Source: Mycobacterium gastri (lineage in GTDB: Bacteria > Actinomycetota > Actinomycetes > Mycobacteriales > Mycobacteriaceae). Taken from it: a DNA stretch of 50,223 nt. The notes beneath the pieces are model-generated. The model had not been told where the DNA came from. It did not search any database and saw nothing but the letters and a program-made list of their open reading frames with translations. Shown in pieces: positions 9,703 to 18,626 of the stretch. The position numbers were made by a program, and so were the translations under genes. Each line of letters begins with the position of its first letter. Within the stretch, counting starts at the first letter, position 1. The stretch spans positions 1-50,223 of the forward strand of contig NZ_LQOX01000097.1 in assembly GCF_002102175.1 (NCBI RefSeq), given 5' to 3'.

Positions 9703-10403
9703 CTGCGGCGATCTACCGCACCACCATCACCCATGCGCGACGGGCCCCGGTGCACCACGCGTTCGAATACCGAAGCTACAGCTGGTACGTCGACGTCGAC
9801 GACCTGCCGCGGCTGCCCTGGTGGCTGCGACCGTTGGCCCGATTTCGCGCCGACGACCACTTCACCGGGACGCCGCACGGTTCATTGCGCGACCGGTTGG
9901 AGGCGTTCTTCAACGATCGCGGCGTCGCTGTTCCCGACGGCAAGATCACCGCGCTGCTGCAGGCGCGCGTGCTCGGGCATGTCTTCAACCCGCTGAGCGT
10001 CTATTGGTGTCACGACCGTGAGGGCCGGGTGCGCCATGTCGTGGCCGAAGTGCACAACACCTATGGGCAACGGCACGCTTATCTGCTGCCGCCGGCCGAT
10101 CTGCCCGTGGTGACGGCCAAGACGTTCTATGTCTCGCCGTTCAACGATGTCGACGGCTACTACGTGGTGCGGGCGCCGCGGCCCGGCCGCGAGGTCGACG
10201 TCACGGTGTCGCTGCACCGGGAGAACCGACAGGATTCCCCGGAATTCACCGCCCGCCTGCGGGGCACGTGGCGGCCGGCGACAGCCAAAGAAGTCACGAT
10301 CATGCAATTCATTTCACCGTTGGCCCCGTTGGTGGTGGCCGCCCGTATCCGGATACAGGGGATCAAGTTGTGGTTACGTCGAGTTCCAGTGGTACCGCGA
10401 TGA
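9696..10403 (+). CDS. DUF1365 family protein (Rv0448c-like)
   Basis: A 235-residue DUF1365 protein. Recognisable stretches are HARRAPVHHAFEYRSYSWYVDVDDLP at the N-terminus (residues about 10-35), LGHVFNPLSVYWCHD near residue 100, and AEVHNTYGQRHAYLL, the conserved core of the family. The biochemical role is unknown, but the gene travels with amine-oxidase-like flavoproteins and cyclopropane-fatty-acid synthases, consistent with acyl-chain modification. Its ATG overlaps the previous gene, and its TGA overlaps the ATG of ufaA1 by four bases, so translation is coupled. Confidence 0.85.
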   Translation: MLTAAIYRTTITHARRAPVHHAFEYRSYSWYVDVDDLPRLPWWLRPLARFRADDHFTGTPHGSLRDRLEAFFNDRGVAVPDGKITALLQARVLGHVFNPLSVYWCHDREGRVRHVVAEVHNTYGQRHAYLLPPADLPVVTAKTFYVSPFNDVDGYYVVRAPRPGREVDVTVSLHRENRQDSPEFTARLRGTWRPATAKEVTIMQFISPLAPLVVAARIRIQGIKLWLRRVPVVPR

Positions 10404-11680
10404 GCATCGAAACGATCGAAACCCGTTCGGCAGCAATCGATCCTGAGCGCTGGCCGGCCGTGGCGCAACTGCCGGCCGGTCCGGTGGCCGCGGTGTCGGC
10501 GGCCATCGCCGACTGGCTGTTGCGTCGCGCGGTCGCCGGGCTGCCGCTGCGACTGATCTACCCGGACGGCACCGCGATCGGCGCCGGCGACGCCACCTCG
10601 GCGACGTTGACGATGCACCGGCCGCAGGCGCTGGCACGACGGATCGGGCGGCACGGCCTGATCGGCTTCGGCGAGTCCTACCTGGCCGGCGAATGGTCGT
10701 CGGAGGATCTCACCACGGCGCTGACGGTGCTGGCCGAGTCGGTGGCCGACCTGGTGCCGCGTCCGCTGCAGTGGTTGCGTCCGCTGGCGCCGGCGTTCGA
10801 GCCGACGCGGCGCGGTCCCAGCCGCGATCAGGCCCGCCGCAATGTCGCCGAGCACTATGATCTGTCGAACGACCTGTTCGCTGAGTTCCTCGACGAGACC
10901 ATGACATATTCGTCCGCGCTGTTCGACGATCTTCCCGCCTCGTGGCCCGATTTGGCTGCCGCCCAACGGCGCAAGATCGATCGGCTGCTCGACCTGGCCG
11001 ATGTCCGGCCGGGAAGCCGGGTGCTCGAGATCGGTACCGGCTGGGGCGAGCTGTGCATCCGAGCGGCCGCCCGCGGGGCCCGGGTGCGGTCGGTCACGTT
11101 ATCGGTGGAGCAGCAGCGGCTGGCGCGTCAGCGGGTCGCCGCCGCGGGCCTGTCCCATCTTGTGCAGATTGACTTGTGCGACTACCGCGACGTGGGCCGG
11201 GACGGTGACCCTTTCGATGCGGTACTCTCGGTCGAGATGATCGAGGCCGTCGGATACCGCTGCTGGCCAACGTATTTCGCGGCGCTGGACCAGCTGGTGC
11301 GCCCGGGTGGCCGGGTGGCGATCCAGGCGATCACCATGCCCCACGACCGGATGCTGGCCACCCGCAACACCCGCACCTGGATCCAGAAGTACATCTTCCC
11401 CGGCGGGCTGCTGCCGTCCACGCAGGCCATCGCCGCGATCACCGAGCGCCACACCAGCCTGCGCACGGTCGACACCGCCTCGCTGCGACCGCACTACGCC
11501 GAGACCCTGCGGCTGTGGCGGGAGCGGTTCGTCGAGCGGCGAGACCGGTTGGCGCACTTGGGTTTCGACGAGGTATTCGCCCGGATGTGGGAGTTCTACC
11601 TGGCCTACTCCGAGGCGGGATTCCGGTCCGGGTACCTCGATGTCGTCCAGTGGACGTTCGAGCGCAAGGATGACCGGTGA
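10400..11680 (+). CDS. ufaA1: UfaA1-like cyclopropane-fatty-acyl-phospholipid synthase
   Basis: A 426-residue SAM-dependent methyltransferase of the CFAS/Mmas1 type, which adds a methyl or methylene group to double bonds of phospholipid acyl chains. The SAM motif VLEIGTGWGE is at residues 208-217. EHYDLSNDLF (151-160) and MTYSSALF follow the usual CFAS pattern, and SVEMIEAVG and HDRM are also conserved. The family's N-terminal extension (residues 1-140) is present, giving the normal length. The open frame runs upstream into DUF1365; the ATG at 10400, overlapping the previous stop, restores the usual N-terminus. UfaA1 itself has been linked to tuberculostearic acid formation; I infer the substrate. 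Confidence 0.88.
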   Translation: MSIETIETRSAAIDPERWPAVAQLPAGPVAAVSAAIADWLLRRAVAGLPLRLIYPDGTAIGAGDATSATLTMHRPQALARRIGRHGLIGFGESYLAGEWSSEDLTTALTVLAESVADLVPRPLQWLRPLAPAFEPTRRGPSRDQARRNVAEHYDLSNDLFAEFLDETMTYSSALFDDLPASWPDLAAAQRRKIDRLLDLADVRPGSRVLEIGTGWGELCIRAAARGARVRSVTLSVEQQRLARQRVAAAGLSHLVQIDLCDYRDVGRDGDPFDAVLSVEMIEAVGYRCWPTYFAALDQLVRPGGRVAIQAITMPHDRMLATRNTRTWIQKYIFPGGLLPSTQAIAAITERHTSLRTVDTASLRPHYAETLRLWRERFVERRDRLAHLGFDEVFARMWEFYLAYSEAGFRSGYLDVVQWTFERKDDR

Positions 11681-12471
11681 ACGAGGCCGACATCTTTCTG
11701 GTATCGGGCGCTGCGGTGCTGGTGCTGGTCGCGGTGCATTCGACGGCATTCCTGATCGGCAGGTGGCTCGGCCGCTACAACGTCGTCGACGTCGCGTGGG
11801 GACTGGGTTTCATCGCAGTAGCAGCGGTGGCGGCAATATTGGGCACCGGGGACCCGACCCGGCGGTGGCTGCTGCTGGCGCTGGTGACGGTGTGGGGTCT
11901 GCGGCTGAGCTGGCATATGTACCGCAAGACCGCCGGTAAGGGTGAGGATCCCCGCTACGCCGATCTGCTGCGCGGTGCCACCGCAGGTCAGGTGGTGCGC
12001 AAGGTCTTCGGACTGCAGGCCTTCCTGACGCTGTTCATCTCCTTCCCGCTGCAGCTGTCGGCGGTCAGCGGGCCCACCCCGAAGCCGTTGCTGGCGGTCA
12101 CCGGTGTGGGCGTGGCGGTGTGGCTGGTCGGGGTCGTCTTCGAAGCGCTCGGCGACCGCCAGTTGCGGGTCTTCAAATCCGACCCGGCCAATCGCGGGGC
12201 CATCATGGACCGCGGCCTGTGGGCCTGGACCCGCCACCCCAATTACTTCGGTGACGCCTGTGTCTGGTGGGGGTTGTGGCTGATCACCATCACCGGCTGG
12301 GTGCCGCTGCTCACGGTGGTCTCGCCGTTGTTGATGACCTACTTCCTGGTCGACGTGAGCGGGGCCCGGCTGACCGAGAAGTATATGAAGGGCCGTCCCG
12401 GTTTCGCCGAATACCAGCGCCGGACAGCGTATTTCGTGCCACGGCCACCGCGATCGGCGCGTCAGTTATGA
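11677..12471 (+). CDS. DUF1295 membrane steroid-reductase-like protein (Rv0446c-like)
   Basis: A 264-residue integral membrane protein with about seven hydrophobic segments. The C-terminal half carries RGLWAWTRHPNYFGDACVWWGLW, the signature of the DUF1295/isoprenylcysteine methyltransferase-like and steroid 5-alpha-reductase C-terminal fold, and ends with the family motif EKYMKGRPGFAEYQRRTAYFVPRPP. The reaction is not established. Co-occurrence with UfaA1 suggests reduction of a methylene intermediate or another lipid-tailoring step. The GTG start overlaps the ufaA1 stop by four bases. A separate leaderless promoter for sigK lies shortly after this gene's stop. Confidence 0.82.
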   Translation: MNEADIFLVSGAAVLVLVAVHSTAFLIGRWLGRYNVVDVAWGLGFIAVAAVAAILGTGDPTRRWLLLALVTVWGLRLSWHMYRKTAGKGEDPRYADLLRGATAGQVVRKVFGLQAFLTLFISFPLQLSAVSGPTPKPLLAVTGVGVAVWLVGVVFEALGDRQLRVFKSDPANRGAIMDRGLWAWTRHPNYFGDACVWWGLWLITITGWVPLLTVVSPLLMTYFLVDVSGARLTEKYMKGRPGFAEYQRRTAYFVPRPPRSARQL

Positions 12472-12502
12472 CCGGTCTGGCGATTTCGGTGCTGCCTGAC
12501 GA

Positions 12503-12508
12503 TAGGCT
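12503..12508 (+). promoter_or_regulatory. Internal leaderless -10 element before sigK
   Basis: TAGGCT lies seven bases before the sigK ATG at 12516, in the 44-base gap after the DUF1295 gene. It resembles a SigA-type TAnnnT -10 and would give a basal, SigK-independent sigK-rskA transcript. Confidence 0.5.
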
Positions 12509-12515
12509 ACCGTCG

Positions 12516-13079
12516 ATGACGGGACCGCCACGGCTGAGCAGCGACCTCAACGCCCTGTTGCACCAGATCGCACGGGGCGACCGCGACGCGTTCGCAACGT
12601 TCTACGACCACACCAAGACCCGGGTGTACGGACTGGTGGCGCGGGTGCTGCGGGACCCGGGCTACAGCGAAGAAACCACTCAGGAGATCTATCTCGAGGT
12701 GTGGCGCACGGCGTCGGAGTACGACGCCGTCAAAGGCTCGCCGCTGGCCTGGTTGCTGACCATGGCACACCGGCGCGCCGTCGATCGGGTACGAGCCGAG
12801 CAAGCCGGCAGCCGGCGGGAATCACGCTACGGCGTGGCCAATATCGAGCCGGCGAGCGACGTCGTCGCCGACTCCGCGATCGCCGGTGACGAACGCCGCC
12901 GGGTCGCCGCATGCCTGGGCGGGTTGACCGACGCGCAGCGGGAGTGCATCGAACTGGCCTACTACGGCGGCCTGACGTACGCCGAGGTGTCGCACCGGCT
13001 GGCCACCAACCTGTCGACGATCAAATCGCGGATGCGTGACGCGCTGCGCGGTTTGCGGAACTGCCTGGGTATGTCATGA
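12516..13079 (+). CDS. sigK: ECF sigma factor SigK
   Basis: A 187-residue ECF sigma factor, the same length as M. tuberculosis SigK. Region 2 (about residues 15-90) includes [45 protein letters not shown] and [17 protein letters not shown]. Region 4 (about 125-182) includes [46 protein letters not shown], the -35-binding helix-turn-helix. The open frame continues upstream, but the ATG giving [12 protein letters not shown] matches the known N-terminus and has a -10 hexamer seven bases before it. SigK drives the mpt70/mpt83 and sigK loci and is held inactive by RskA, whose gene overlaps the sigK stop by four bases. Confidence 0.94.
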   Translation: MTGPPRLSSDLNALLHQIARGDRDAFATFYDHTKTRVYGLVARVLRDPGYSEETTQEIYLEVWRTASEYDAVKGSPLAWLLTMAHRRAVDRVRAEQAGSRRESRYGVANIEPASDVVADSAIAGDERRRVAACLGGLTDAQRECIELAYYGGLTYAEVSHRLATNLSTIKSRMRDALRGLRNCLGMS

Positions 13080-13774
13080 CCGAGCCGACCGATTTCGGGC
13101 TGTTGGAGCTGGCGATCCCGTATGCCCTGCATGCGATGTCCGACGAGGAGCGAGTCGACATCGAGCGAATGGTCGCCGCCGCACCCTCGGCGGTGACGGC
13201 CGCGTTCAACGAAGAAGTTCGCGCGGTTCGCGAGACGATGGCAATGGTGTCGGCGACGACGGCCACCGAACCGCCGGAACGTCTGCGAGCGGCCGTCCTG
13301 GGCACCGCGAAGCCAGCCACCGGCCGCCTTCAGTCACGTTGGCGTACTGCCGTTTTCGCTTCCGCGGCCGCTATCATGGTGGGGCTGGGCGCATTCGGCC
13401 TGGGCACAGTGCTGCGGCCGCCAGCGCCGCCCACGGTCGCCGAGCAGGTCCTGGGCGCTTCGGATGTGCAGACCGTCTCCCGCCCATTGGGCAACGGGAC
13501 CGCCACGGTGATGTTCTCCCACGACCGCAATGCCGGCGTGCTGGTGATGAACAACGTGCCGCCGCCCTCCCCGGGTACCGTTTATCAGATGTGGCTGCTG
13601 GGCGCCAACGGTCCGACCTCGGCGGGGACCATGGGCCCGGCGGCGGTGGCGCCGTCGACGAAGGCCACGCTGACCAACCTCGGGAACTCGACCGCGCTGG
13701 CGTTCACCGTCGAACCCGGCACCGGTTCTACGCAGCCGACCGGTGCGATCTTGGCCGAGCTGCCGCTGCGTTAG
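13076..13774 (+). CDS. rskA: RskA, membrane anti-sigma-K factor
   Basis: A 232-residue anti-sigma factor, equal in length to M. tuberculosis RskA. The cytosolic N-terminal domain (residues 1-88, beginning with [20 protein letters not shown]) is the SigK-binding part. A single membrane helix lies at about 91-112, and the periplasmic part is the RskA/anti-sigma-K C-terminal domain with [11 protein letters not shown]. Regulated intramembrane proteolysis of RskA (site-2 protease Rip1) releases SigK in M. tuberculosis. Natural variation in RskA changes mpt70/83 expression in M. bovis; here the protein looks intact. It is the last gene of the SigK operon and converges with the minus-strand gene at 13839. 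Confidence 0.93.
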   Translation: MTEPTDFGLLELAIPYALHAMSDEERVDIERMVAAAPSAVTAAFNEEVRAVRETMAMVSATTATEPPERLRAAVLGTAKPATGRLQSRWRTAVFASAAAIMVGLGAFGLGTVLRPPAPPTVAEQVLGASDVQTVSRPLGNGTATVMFSHDRNAGVLVMNNVPPPSPGTVYQMWLLGANGPTSAGTMGPAAVAPSTKATLTNLGNSTALAFTVEPGTGSTQPTGAILAELPLR

Positions 13775-13838
13775 TACGGTGGCGGCTCGCCCGGCAGCCA
13801 TGGCCACCACTCGCGATCTGGCGACGCTACTTCAGCGG

Positions 13839-14696
13839 CTACCTCCACAGACTTCCCAGCATCGCGGCCAGCACGCCCAGCGCCACCAGTGCCGCACCGG
13901 CGACCAGCGTCAGGTTCAGCCACAGGTGCAGGCTGCCCTCCGCCGTACCGACCATGACGTCGGCCACCCGCCGGATGTCGCCGGTTGTCCGATTGAGCGC
14001 GTCGTCGACATATCGACTGCCGATCTCGATACCCGCCCAGCCGGCGGCGCCGACGAGCAACGCCGACACGCCGAGGCTGGTCAGCGCCTTACCCCGGCGG
14101 CGTGCGGTGATCAGCATCAGCAACGCGCAGCCGGCGCTCGAGGCCGCGGCGCCAACACTGACCCACGGGCCCCACACCGCCAGCCGCCGCAGCTGCCCCT
14201 GGTGCACCGACTGGGGCACCGACACCGTCAGCGGTACCTTCAGCGTCGCCGGTACCTCGACCTGGTAGCCGCTCAACACCTGCCGCATCGAGCTGTCGTT
14301 CAGCATGGGGGCCAGATCCACCACCCATTGGTCACCGGTGCGGCCAGACCGCGGCGCGCCGAACAACCAGCTGTGCGCGACCCGGTTCGCCTGGGCGAAC
14401 AGCGGCGGAAACGCCGGGCCAGCGGTGAATGCCACGGCAGCATCGTGCACGGTCGAGCTGTCGATCGGATGGCTGGGATAGCTCGGCCCCCCGTGCTCGG
14501 CGATGAGCGCGGTTGCGCGGGTGGTGAGTTCGACCGCCATGGCGGACTGCAGAGCCGGGTCGCGGGCGGCCTTTTCGGCCAGCGCGGCGTAGCCGTCCTC
14601 GTCGATGATCGTGGTCTGCGCCCACGCCACCGGAACCGCTACCGCCAGCGCGACCGTGGTGGCCAGCCAAAACACCATCGTCGCAACGAATCGCAC
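13839..14696 (-). CDS. Conserved membrane protein of unknown function
   Basis: I do not recognise a named family. The 285-residue product has an N-terminal hydrophobic segment (about residues 7-25, a signal anchor or signal peptide ending in AWA), then an extracytoplasmic stretch of about 130 residues (Asp/Ala/Ser rich, with GGPSYPSHPIDSSTVHDAAVAF), and three more hydrophobic segments: two separated by an RRRGK loop and one at the C-terminus, ending just before the stop. The predicted topology is therefore a four-helix membrane protein with one soluble domain outside. The GTG at 14696 was chosen because it follows the DinB-like stop by ten bases; the ATG at 14678 is an alternative. It probably forms an operon with the DinB-like gene. 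Confidence 0.65.
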   Translation of the reverse strand: MRFVATMVFWLATTVALAVAVPVAWAQTTIIDEDGYAALAEKAARDPALQSAMAVELTTRATALIAEHGGPSYPSHPIDSSTVHDAAVAFTAGPAFPPLFAQANRVAHSWLFGAPRSGRTGDQWVVDLAPMLNDSSMRQVLSGYQVEVPATLKVPLTVSVPQSVHQGQLRRLAVWGPWVSVGAAASSAGCALLMLITARRRGKALTSLGVSALLVGAAGWAGIEIGSRYVDDALNRTTGDIRRVADVMVGTAEGSLHLWLNLTLVAGAALVALGVLAAMLGSLWR

Positions 14697-14706
14697 GCCT
14701 TGAAAC

Positions 14707-15249
14707 CTACTGGGCCGCCGGCACGATCCCGCGAAGGTAGGCGGCCTGGCCGAGATGTTGCGCGCAGTCATCGATGATGCTGACCAAGCGCATGCTGGCG
14801 GTCACCGGCGGGTCCCAGTGGGTGTCGACGATGCGGGACAGCTCGGCTGCGGTCACGCCGGCGACGTAGTCGAGGGTGAGCTGATGCACCGCGTGGTAGT
14901 ACCCGTGCAGCAGGCCGGCCGGTGCGCGTACCTTGCCCACATCGGCGGGGCTGTGCCCATAACCGGTGTCGTCGCGCGGTAGGTCAAGGCCGAACCGGCC
15001 GACCCAGCCGTCGCGGGTCCACACCTGTTCCACGCCGGCGATGTGGGACAGCTGTATGTCCTGGACGCGGGCACTGTGCCAGAGCAACCACGCGATGCTG
15101 TTGGCGCTCGGGGTCGGCCGGTAGGTGGCGACGTCGTCGGTCAGGCCGTCGGTGAGGTCGTCGGCGTGTTCGATCAGGCGGGTGAACGCGTCACGCAGCA
15201 GCTCCTGGGCCGGGGCTGCGTTGGCTGCGTTGGCTGCGGCGGGGGCCAT
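14707..15249 (-). CDS. DinB-like (DUF664-type) protein, Rv0443-like
   Basis: A 180-residue single-domain protein of the DinB/MDMPI four-helix fold. The three-histidine metal-site pattern is visible as WLLWHSARVQD, HAVHQLTLDYV and the C-terminal CAQHLGQAAYLRG. In actinobacteria such proteins include thiol-dependent (mycothiol) S-transferases, but its reaction is unknown. The start is supported by a TAAAGT hexamer seven bases before the ATG, predicting a leaderless transcript. It is divergent from the amidohydrolase, with a 65-base gap. Confidence 0.8.
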   Translation of the reverse strand: MAPAAANAANAAPAQELLRDAFTRLIEHADDLTDGLTDDVATYRPTPSANSIAWLLWHSARVQDIQLSHIAGVEQVWTRDGWVGRFGLDLPRDDTGYGHSPADVGKVRAPAGLLHGYYHAVHQLTLDYVAGVTAAELSRIVDTHWDPPVTASMRLVSIIDDCAQHLGQAAYLRGIVPAAQ

Positions 15250-15256
15250 ACCGGCG

Positions 15257-15262
15257 ACTTTA
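15257..15262 (-). promoter_or_regulatory. Leaderless -10 element of the DinB-like gene
   Basis: TAAAGT on the minus strand, seven bases before the ATG at 15249. The divergent amidohydrolase -10 is only 41 bases away, so the two promoters must interleave and may be co-regulated. Confidence 0.5.
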
Positions 15263-15302
15263 CGGGCGGGGACGATTCTGGCACCACCCGCCGTCGCGGT
15301 CG

Positions 15303-15308
15303 TAGATT
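15303..15308 (+). promoter_or_regulatory. Leaderless -10 element of the amidohydrolase gene
   Basis: TAGATT lies six bases before the ATG at 15315, and no Shine-Dalgarno is present. A leaderless transcript is predicted. Confidence 0.5.
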
Positions 15309-15314
15309 AATTAG

Positions 15315-17051
15315 ATGACCTACGACCTGCTCATCCGCAACGGCACCATCGTCGACGGGCTGGGGGGCGAGCCGTACGTCGGCGACGTCGCGGTGCAAGA
15401 CGGCGTCATCAGCGCGGTCGGGTCAGTCACCGGGAGCAACGCCAAGCGGCAGATCGACGCGACCGGTCTGCTGGTCACTCCGGGTTTCGTCGACCTGCAT
15501 ACCCACTACGACGGCCAGGCCATCTGGTCCGACCGGCTGACACCGTCGTCGGCGCACGGGGTGACCACAGTGGTGATGGGCAATTGCGGGGTCGGCTTCG
15601 CGCCCTGCCGCCGGGAGGACCACGACGTGCTCGTCGACGTGATGGCCGGCGTGGAGGACATTCCCGGCGTGGTCATGACCGACGGCCTGCCGTGGACCTG
15701 GGAAACCTTCCCCGAGTACCTGGACGCGCTCGAGGCGGGCAGGCGTGATATCGATGTGGCCGTCTACCTGCCGCATTCCCCGTTGCGGGTTTACGTGATG
15801 GGGCAGCGCGGCGCCGACCGCGAACCGGCCACCCCGCAAGACCTGGCCGCGATGCGGGCCCTGGCCAAGGAGGCGATCGAGGCCGGCGCGTTGGGGTTCG
15901 CGTCGTCGCGGCTGACCATCCACAAGACCGAGAGCGGCTCGCCGATCCCCAGTTACGGCGCCGCCCGGGAGGAGATCGAGGAGATCGCCAGGGGTGTGGT
16001 CGACGGCGGCGGCGGGCTGCTGCAGTTCGTGCCCGACATTCCGGCCGGCGGCTATCAGCCGGTGTTGCAGCTGGTATTCGACGTCGCCGAGGACTTACAG
16101 CTGCCGGTGACCTTCACGCTGGTGGTCGCCAACGCCGGCGACCCGACCTGGCCGGACGCCATCACCATGGTGGAGAAGGCCAATAAGAACACAGCTGCAG
16201 GAGGCAAGATCACCGCGCAACTGCTGCCCCGCCCGATCGGGCTGATCATCGGGCTGCAGCTGTCCGCCAACCCGTTCGTGCTCTACCCGAGCTACCGGGA
16301 GATCGCGCATCTGCCGCTCGCACAGCGGGTCGCCGAGATGCACAAACCCGAGGTGCGCGCCCGTATCCTCGCCGACAAGCCCGGCCACGGCCATCCGATC
16401 CTGTATGTGGCCCAGGCATGGGACTGGATCTTCCCGCTGGGCGACAGCCCTGATTACGAGCCGGACCCGTCGGGCAGCATCGGGGCCCGCGCCCGGGCCC
16501 GGGGGGTGAGCCCGATGGAGGAGGCGTACGACCGGCTGCTCGACGACGACGGTCACGCCATGTTGCTGGTCGCCACGAGCAACCTGGAGAACAACTCGCT
16601 GGACACCGTCGGAAAATTGCTGCACCGCGACGACGTGGTGCTCGGCCTCGGCGACGGCGGCGCCCACTACGGCATGATCTGCGACGCCAGCTACTCGACG
16701 TACTTCTTGGCGCACTGGGCGCGCGACCGGGCGTCCGGGCGGTTCACGGTGGCCGACGCCGTGCGCGAACTCACCTCCGTTCCGGCCCGGGTGGCCGGGC
16801 TGGCCGACCGCGGGCGCATCGCCGTCGGCTACAAGGCCGACCTCAATGTCATCGACCACGGCGCGTTGCGGCTGCACAAGCCGGTCATCAGACACGACCT
16901 GCCCGCCGGCGGGCGGCGCCTGGACCAGACCGCCGAGGGCTACGTCGCGACCGTCGTCTCAGGCGAATTGATCGCCGAGAACGGGGCGCCCACCGCCGCC
17001 CGACCCGGCAAGCTGGTCCGCGGACGTCGGTCCGCTCCGGTCCCCGGCTGA
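15315..17051 (+). CDS. N-acyl-D-amino-acid deacylase-type amidohydrolase
   Basis: A 578-residue metal-dependent amidohydrolase of the D-aminoacylase group, which hydrolyses N-acyl-D-amino acids or related cyclic amides. The amino-terminal beta-sandwich (YDLLIRNGTIVDGLG) is followed by the metal motif HTHYDGQ (H62 and H64), GNCGVGFAPCR with the conserved cysteine, and the C-terminal GLGDGGAHYGMICDAS with the catalytic Asp. The C-terminal stretch GRIAVGYKADLNVIDHG returns to the sandwich, as in this family, so the protein is full length. The natural substrate is unknown. The gene appears to be extra relative to the M. tuberculosis order, lying between the DinB-like gene and the PPE gene. Confidence 0.85.
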   Translation: MTYDLLIRNGTIVDGLGGEPYVGDVAVQDGVISAVGSVTGSNAKRQIDATGLLVTPGFVDLHTHYDGQAIWSDRLTPSSAHGVTTVVMGNCGVGFAPCRREDHDVLVDVMAGVEDIPGVVMTDGLPWTWETFPEYLDALEAGRRDIDVAVYLPHSPLRVYVMGQRGADREPATPQDLAAMRALAKEAIEAGALGFASSRLTIHKTESGSPIPSYGAAREEIEEIARGVVDGGGGLLQFVPDIPAGGYQPVLQLVFDVAEDLQLPVTFTLVVANAGDPTWPDAITMVEKANKNTAAGGKITAQLLPRPIGLIIGLQLSANPFVLYPSYREIAHLPLAQRVAEMHKPEVRARILADKPGHGHPILYVAQAWDWIFPLGDSPDYEPDPSGSIGARARARGVSPMEEAYDRLLDDDGHAMLLVATSNLENNSLDTVGKLLHRDDVVLGLGDGGAHYGMICDASYSTYFLAHWARDRASGRFTVADAVRELTSVPARVAGLADRGRIAVGYKADLNVIDHGALRLHKPVIRHDLPAGGRRLDQTAEGYVATVVSGELIAENGAPTAARPGKLVRGRRSAPVPG

Positions 17052-17133
17052 GCACTTTGGAGGTTCCTGCGCACCGGGTAGGGATATGCAGTTTTCCCGC
17101 GCCGATATGGCCACGTCGAGGGGCTCGGGCGGG

Positions 17134-17139
17134 TAGTTT
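17134..17139 (+). promoter_or_regulatory. Leaderless -10 element of the PPE gene
   Basis: TAGTTT lies six bases before the GTG at 17146, and no Shine-Dalgarno is seen. Confidence 0.45.
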
Positions 17140-17145
17140 GGGCTA

Positions 17146-18582
17146 GTGACAAACCCGCATTTCGCGTGGTTGCCGCCAGAGATCAATTCGGCACTGATGT
17201 TCGCCGGTCCCGGCGCGGGACCGCTCCTTGCCGCGGCCGGGGCCTGGGGCGGTTTGGCCGAAGAATTGACGTCGTCGATGTCATCGTTCAGCTCGGTGGT
17301 CGCCGAGCTGACCAACGGCTCTTGGCTGGGTCCTTCGGCGGCGGCGATGATGGCCGTCGCGACCCAATACATGGCGTGGCTCAGCGCGGCCGCGACGCAG
17401 GCCGAGCAAGTCGCGGCTCAGGCCGCGGCCACGGCGACGGCCTTCGAGGCGGCGCTGGCGGCCACGGTGCAGCCCGCGGTGGTCGCGGCCAACCGTGGCC
17501 TGATGCAGGTGCTGGCGGCCACGAACTGGTTGGGGTTCAACACTCCGGCCATCATGGACATCGAGGGCGCCTATGAGCAGATGTGGGCGATGGACGTGGC
17601 AGCGATGGCGGCATACCACGCCGACGCCTCCGCGGCCGCCTCACTATTGGCGCCCTGGCAACAGGTGCTGCGCAACCTCGGCATCGACATCGGCAAGAAC
17701 GGCGCGATCAACCTCGGCTTCGGCAACACCGGCAGGGGAAACATCGGTATCGGCAACACCGGCAGCGGCAACCTGGGCATCGGCAACACCGGCAGCAGCA
17801 ACATCGGCAGCGGCAACACCGGCAACAACAACGTCGGCATGGGCAACCTGGGCAATAGCAACGTCGGCTTCGCCAGTACCGGCAATCGTGACGTCGGGTT
17901 CGGGCTGACCGGCAATAACCAGGTCGGTTTCGGCGGCCTCAATTCCGGTAGCGGCAACATCGGCTTCGGCAACTCCGGCACCGGGAACGTCGGCCTCTTC
18001 AACTCCGGCAACGGAAACCTGGGCATCGGCAACTCGGGCTTCCTCAACAACGGGTTTGGGAACTCGGGAAACATCAACACCGGCTTCGGCAACGGCGCCA
18101 TGAGTGCGGGCTTCTGGCACACCAACATGACGGGCCCGGCCGGCATGGAGGGGGGCCTGGCCAACTCCGCGAACTACGCGACCGGTGGCACAGCAACCTT
18201 GAGCTCGGGAATCCTCAGCTCCGCCCTCGGTCACACCGGCGGCATCAACCCGGGTCTGACCAATGCGCTCAACGCGGCCCCGGCCACACCGCCGGCGGCC
18301 ACGCCGATCACTCCTGCTGCCGGAGTCGACCCCGGCAGCGGTGGCGCCAATGCCGGCACCGGCTCGCCGGCCAATGCCGGACTGCGGAGCGCGGGCAGCG
18401 GGTACACCGGTTTCTACAACCCGGGCAGCAGCGATTCGGGTGTGCGCAACACCGCCGTCCGTGAGCCGGTCAGCGGCGCTCCGGGCGTTCCCGGGTCGGG
18501 CATCCCCAGGTCGGCCTTCTACCCCAGCCGCGAGCCGGGCGACCCCGGCACCGGCATCAAGCTGCCGGTTCGGTCGGACTGA
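17146..18582 (+). CDS. PPE-MPTR family protein (PPE10-like)
   Basis: A 478-residue PPE protein, presumably exported by an ESX type VII system to the cell surface. The PPE motif (LPPEINS) is near residue 10. The helical PPE domain runs to about residue 175 and includes the [11 protein letters not shown] turn (WxG-type). Residues about 180-330 are major polymorphic tandem repeats of the form NxGxGNxG ([14 protein letters not shown] and similar), followed by a Gly/Ala/Pro-rich tail. The position next to groEL2 corresponds to PPE10. No PE or esx gene lies beside it, so it is an orphan PPE. Repeat counts in such genes are prone to assembly error and to real strain variation. Confidence 0.9.
   Translation: MTNPHFAWLPPEINSALMFAGPGAGPLLAAAGAWGGLAEELTSSMSSFSSVVAELTNGSWLGPSAAAMMAVATQYMAWLSAAATQAEQVAAQAAATATAFEAALAATVQPAVVAANRGLMQVLAATNWLGFNTPAIMDIEGAYEQMWAMDVAAMAAYHADASAAASLLAPWQQVLRNLGIDIGKNGAINLGFGNTGRGNIGIGNTGSGNLGIGNTGSSNIGSGNTGNNNVGMGNLGNSNVGFASTGNRDVGFGLTGNNQVGFGGLNSGSGNIGFGNSGTGNVGLFNSGNGNLGIGNSGFLNNGFGNSGNINTGFGNGAMSAGFWHTNMTGPAGMEGGLANSANYATGGTATLSSGILSSALGHTGGINPGLTNALNAAPATPPAATPITPAAGVDPGSGGANAGTGSPANAGLRSAGSGYTGFYNPGSSDSGVRNTAVREPVSGAPGVPGSGIPRSAFYPSREPGDPGTGIKLPVRSD
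17690..18110 (+). repeat. Major polymorphic tandem repeats inside the PPE gene
   Basis: Imperfect 15-base units encode N-[TS]-G-x-G and its variants, with the consensus GGCAACACCGGC recurring about every 30 bases and GGCAACTCCGGC in the second half. The period stays a multiple of three, so the frame is preserved. Confidence 0.8.
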
Positions 18583-18613
18583 CACTGAACGTCCGCCGGA
18601 CCATGCCGGCGCC

Positions 18614-18619
18614 TATCCT
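18614..18619 (+). promoter_or_regulatory. Leaderless -10 element of the PPOX-like gene
   Basis: TATCCT is followed by seven bases and the ATG at 18627, the spacing expected when transcription begins at the A of the start codon. It decides the start in favour of 18627 rather than the upstream in-frame ATG at 18603. Confidence 0.5.
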
Positions 18620-18626
18620 CGATTGC

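Noticed and set aside
17690..18110. CRISPR-like regular repeats
   Set aside because: The units are coding, in frame, imperfect and without unique spacers; they are the MPTR of a PPE protein.
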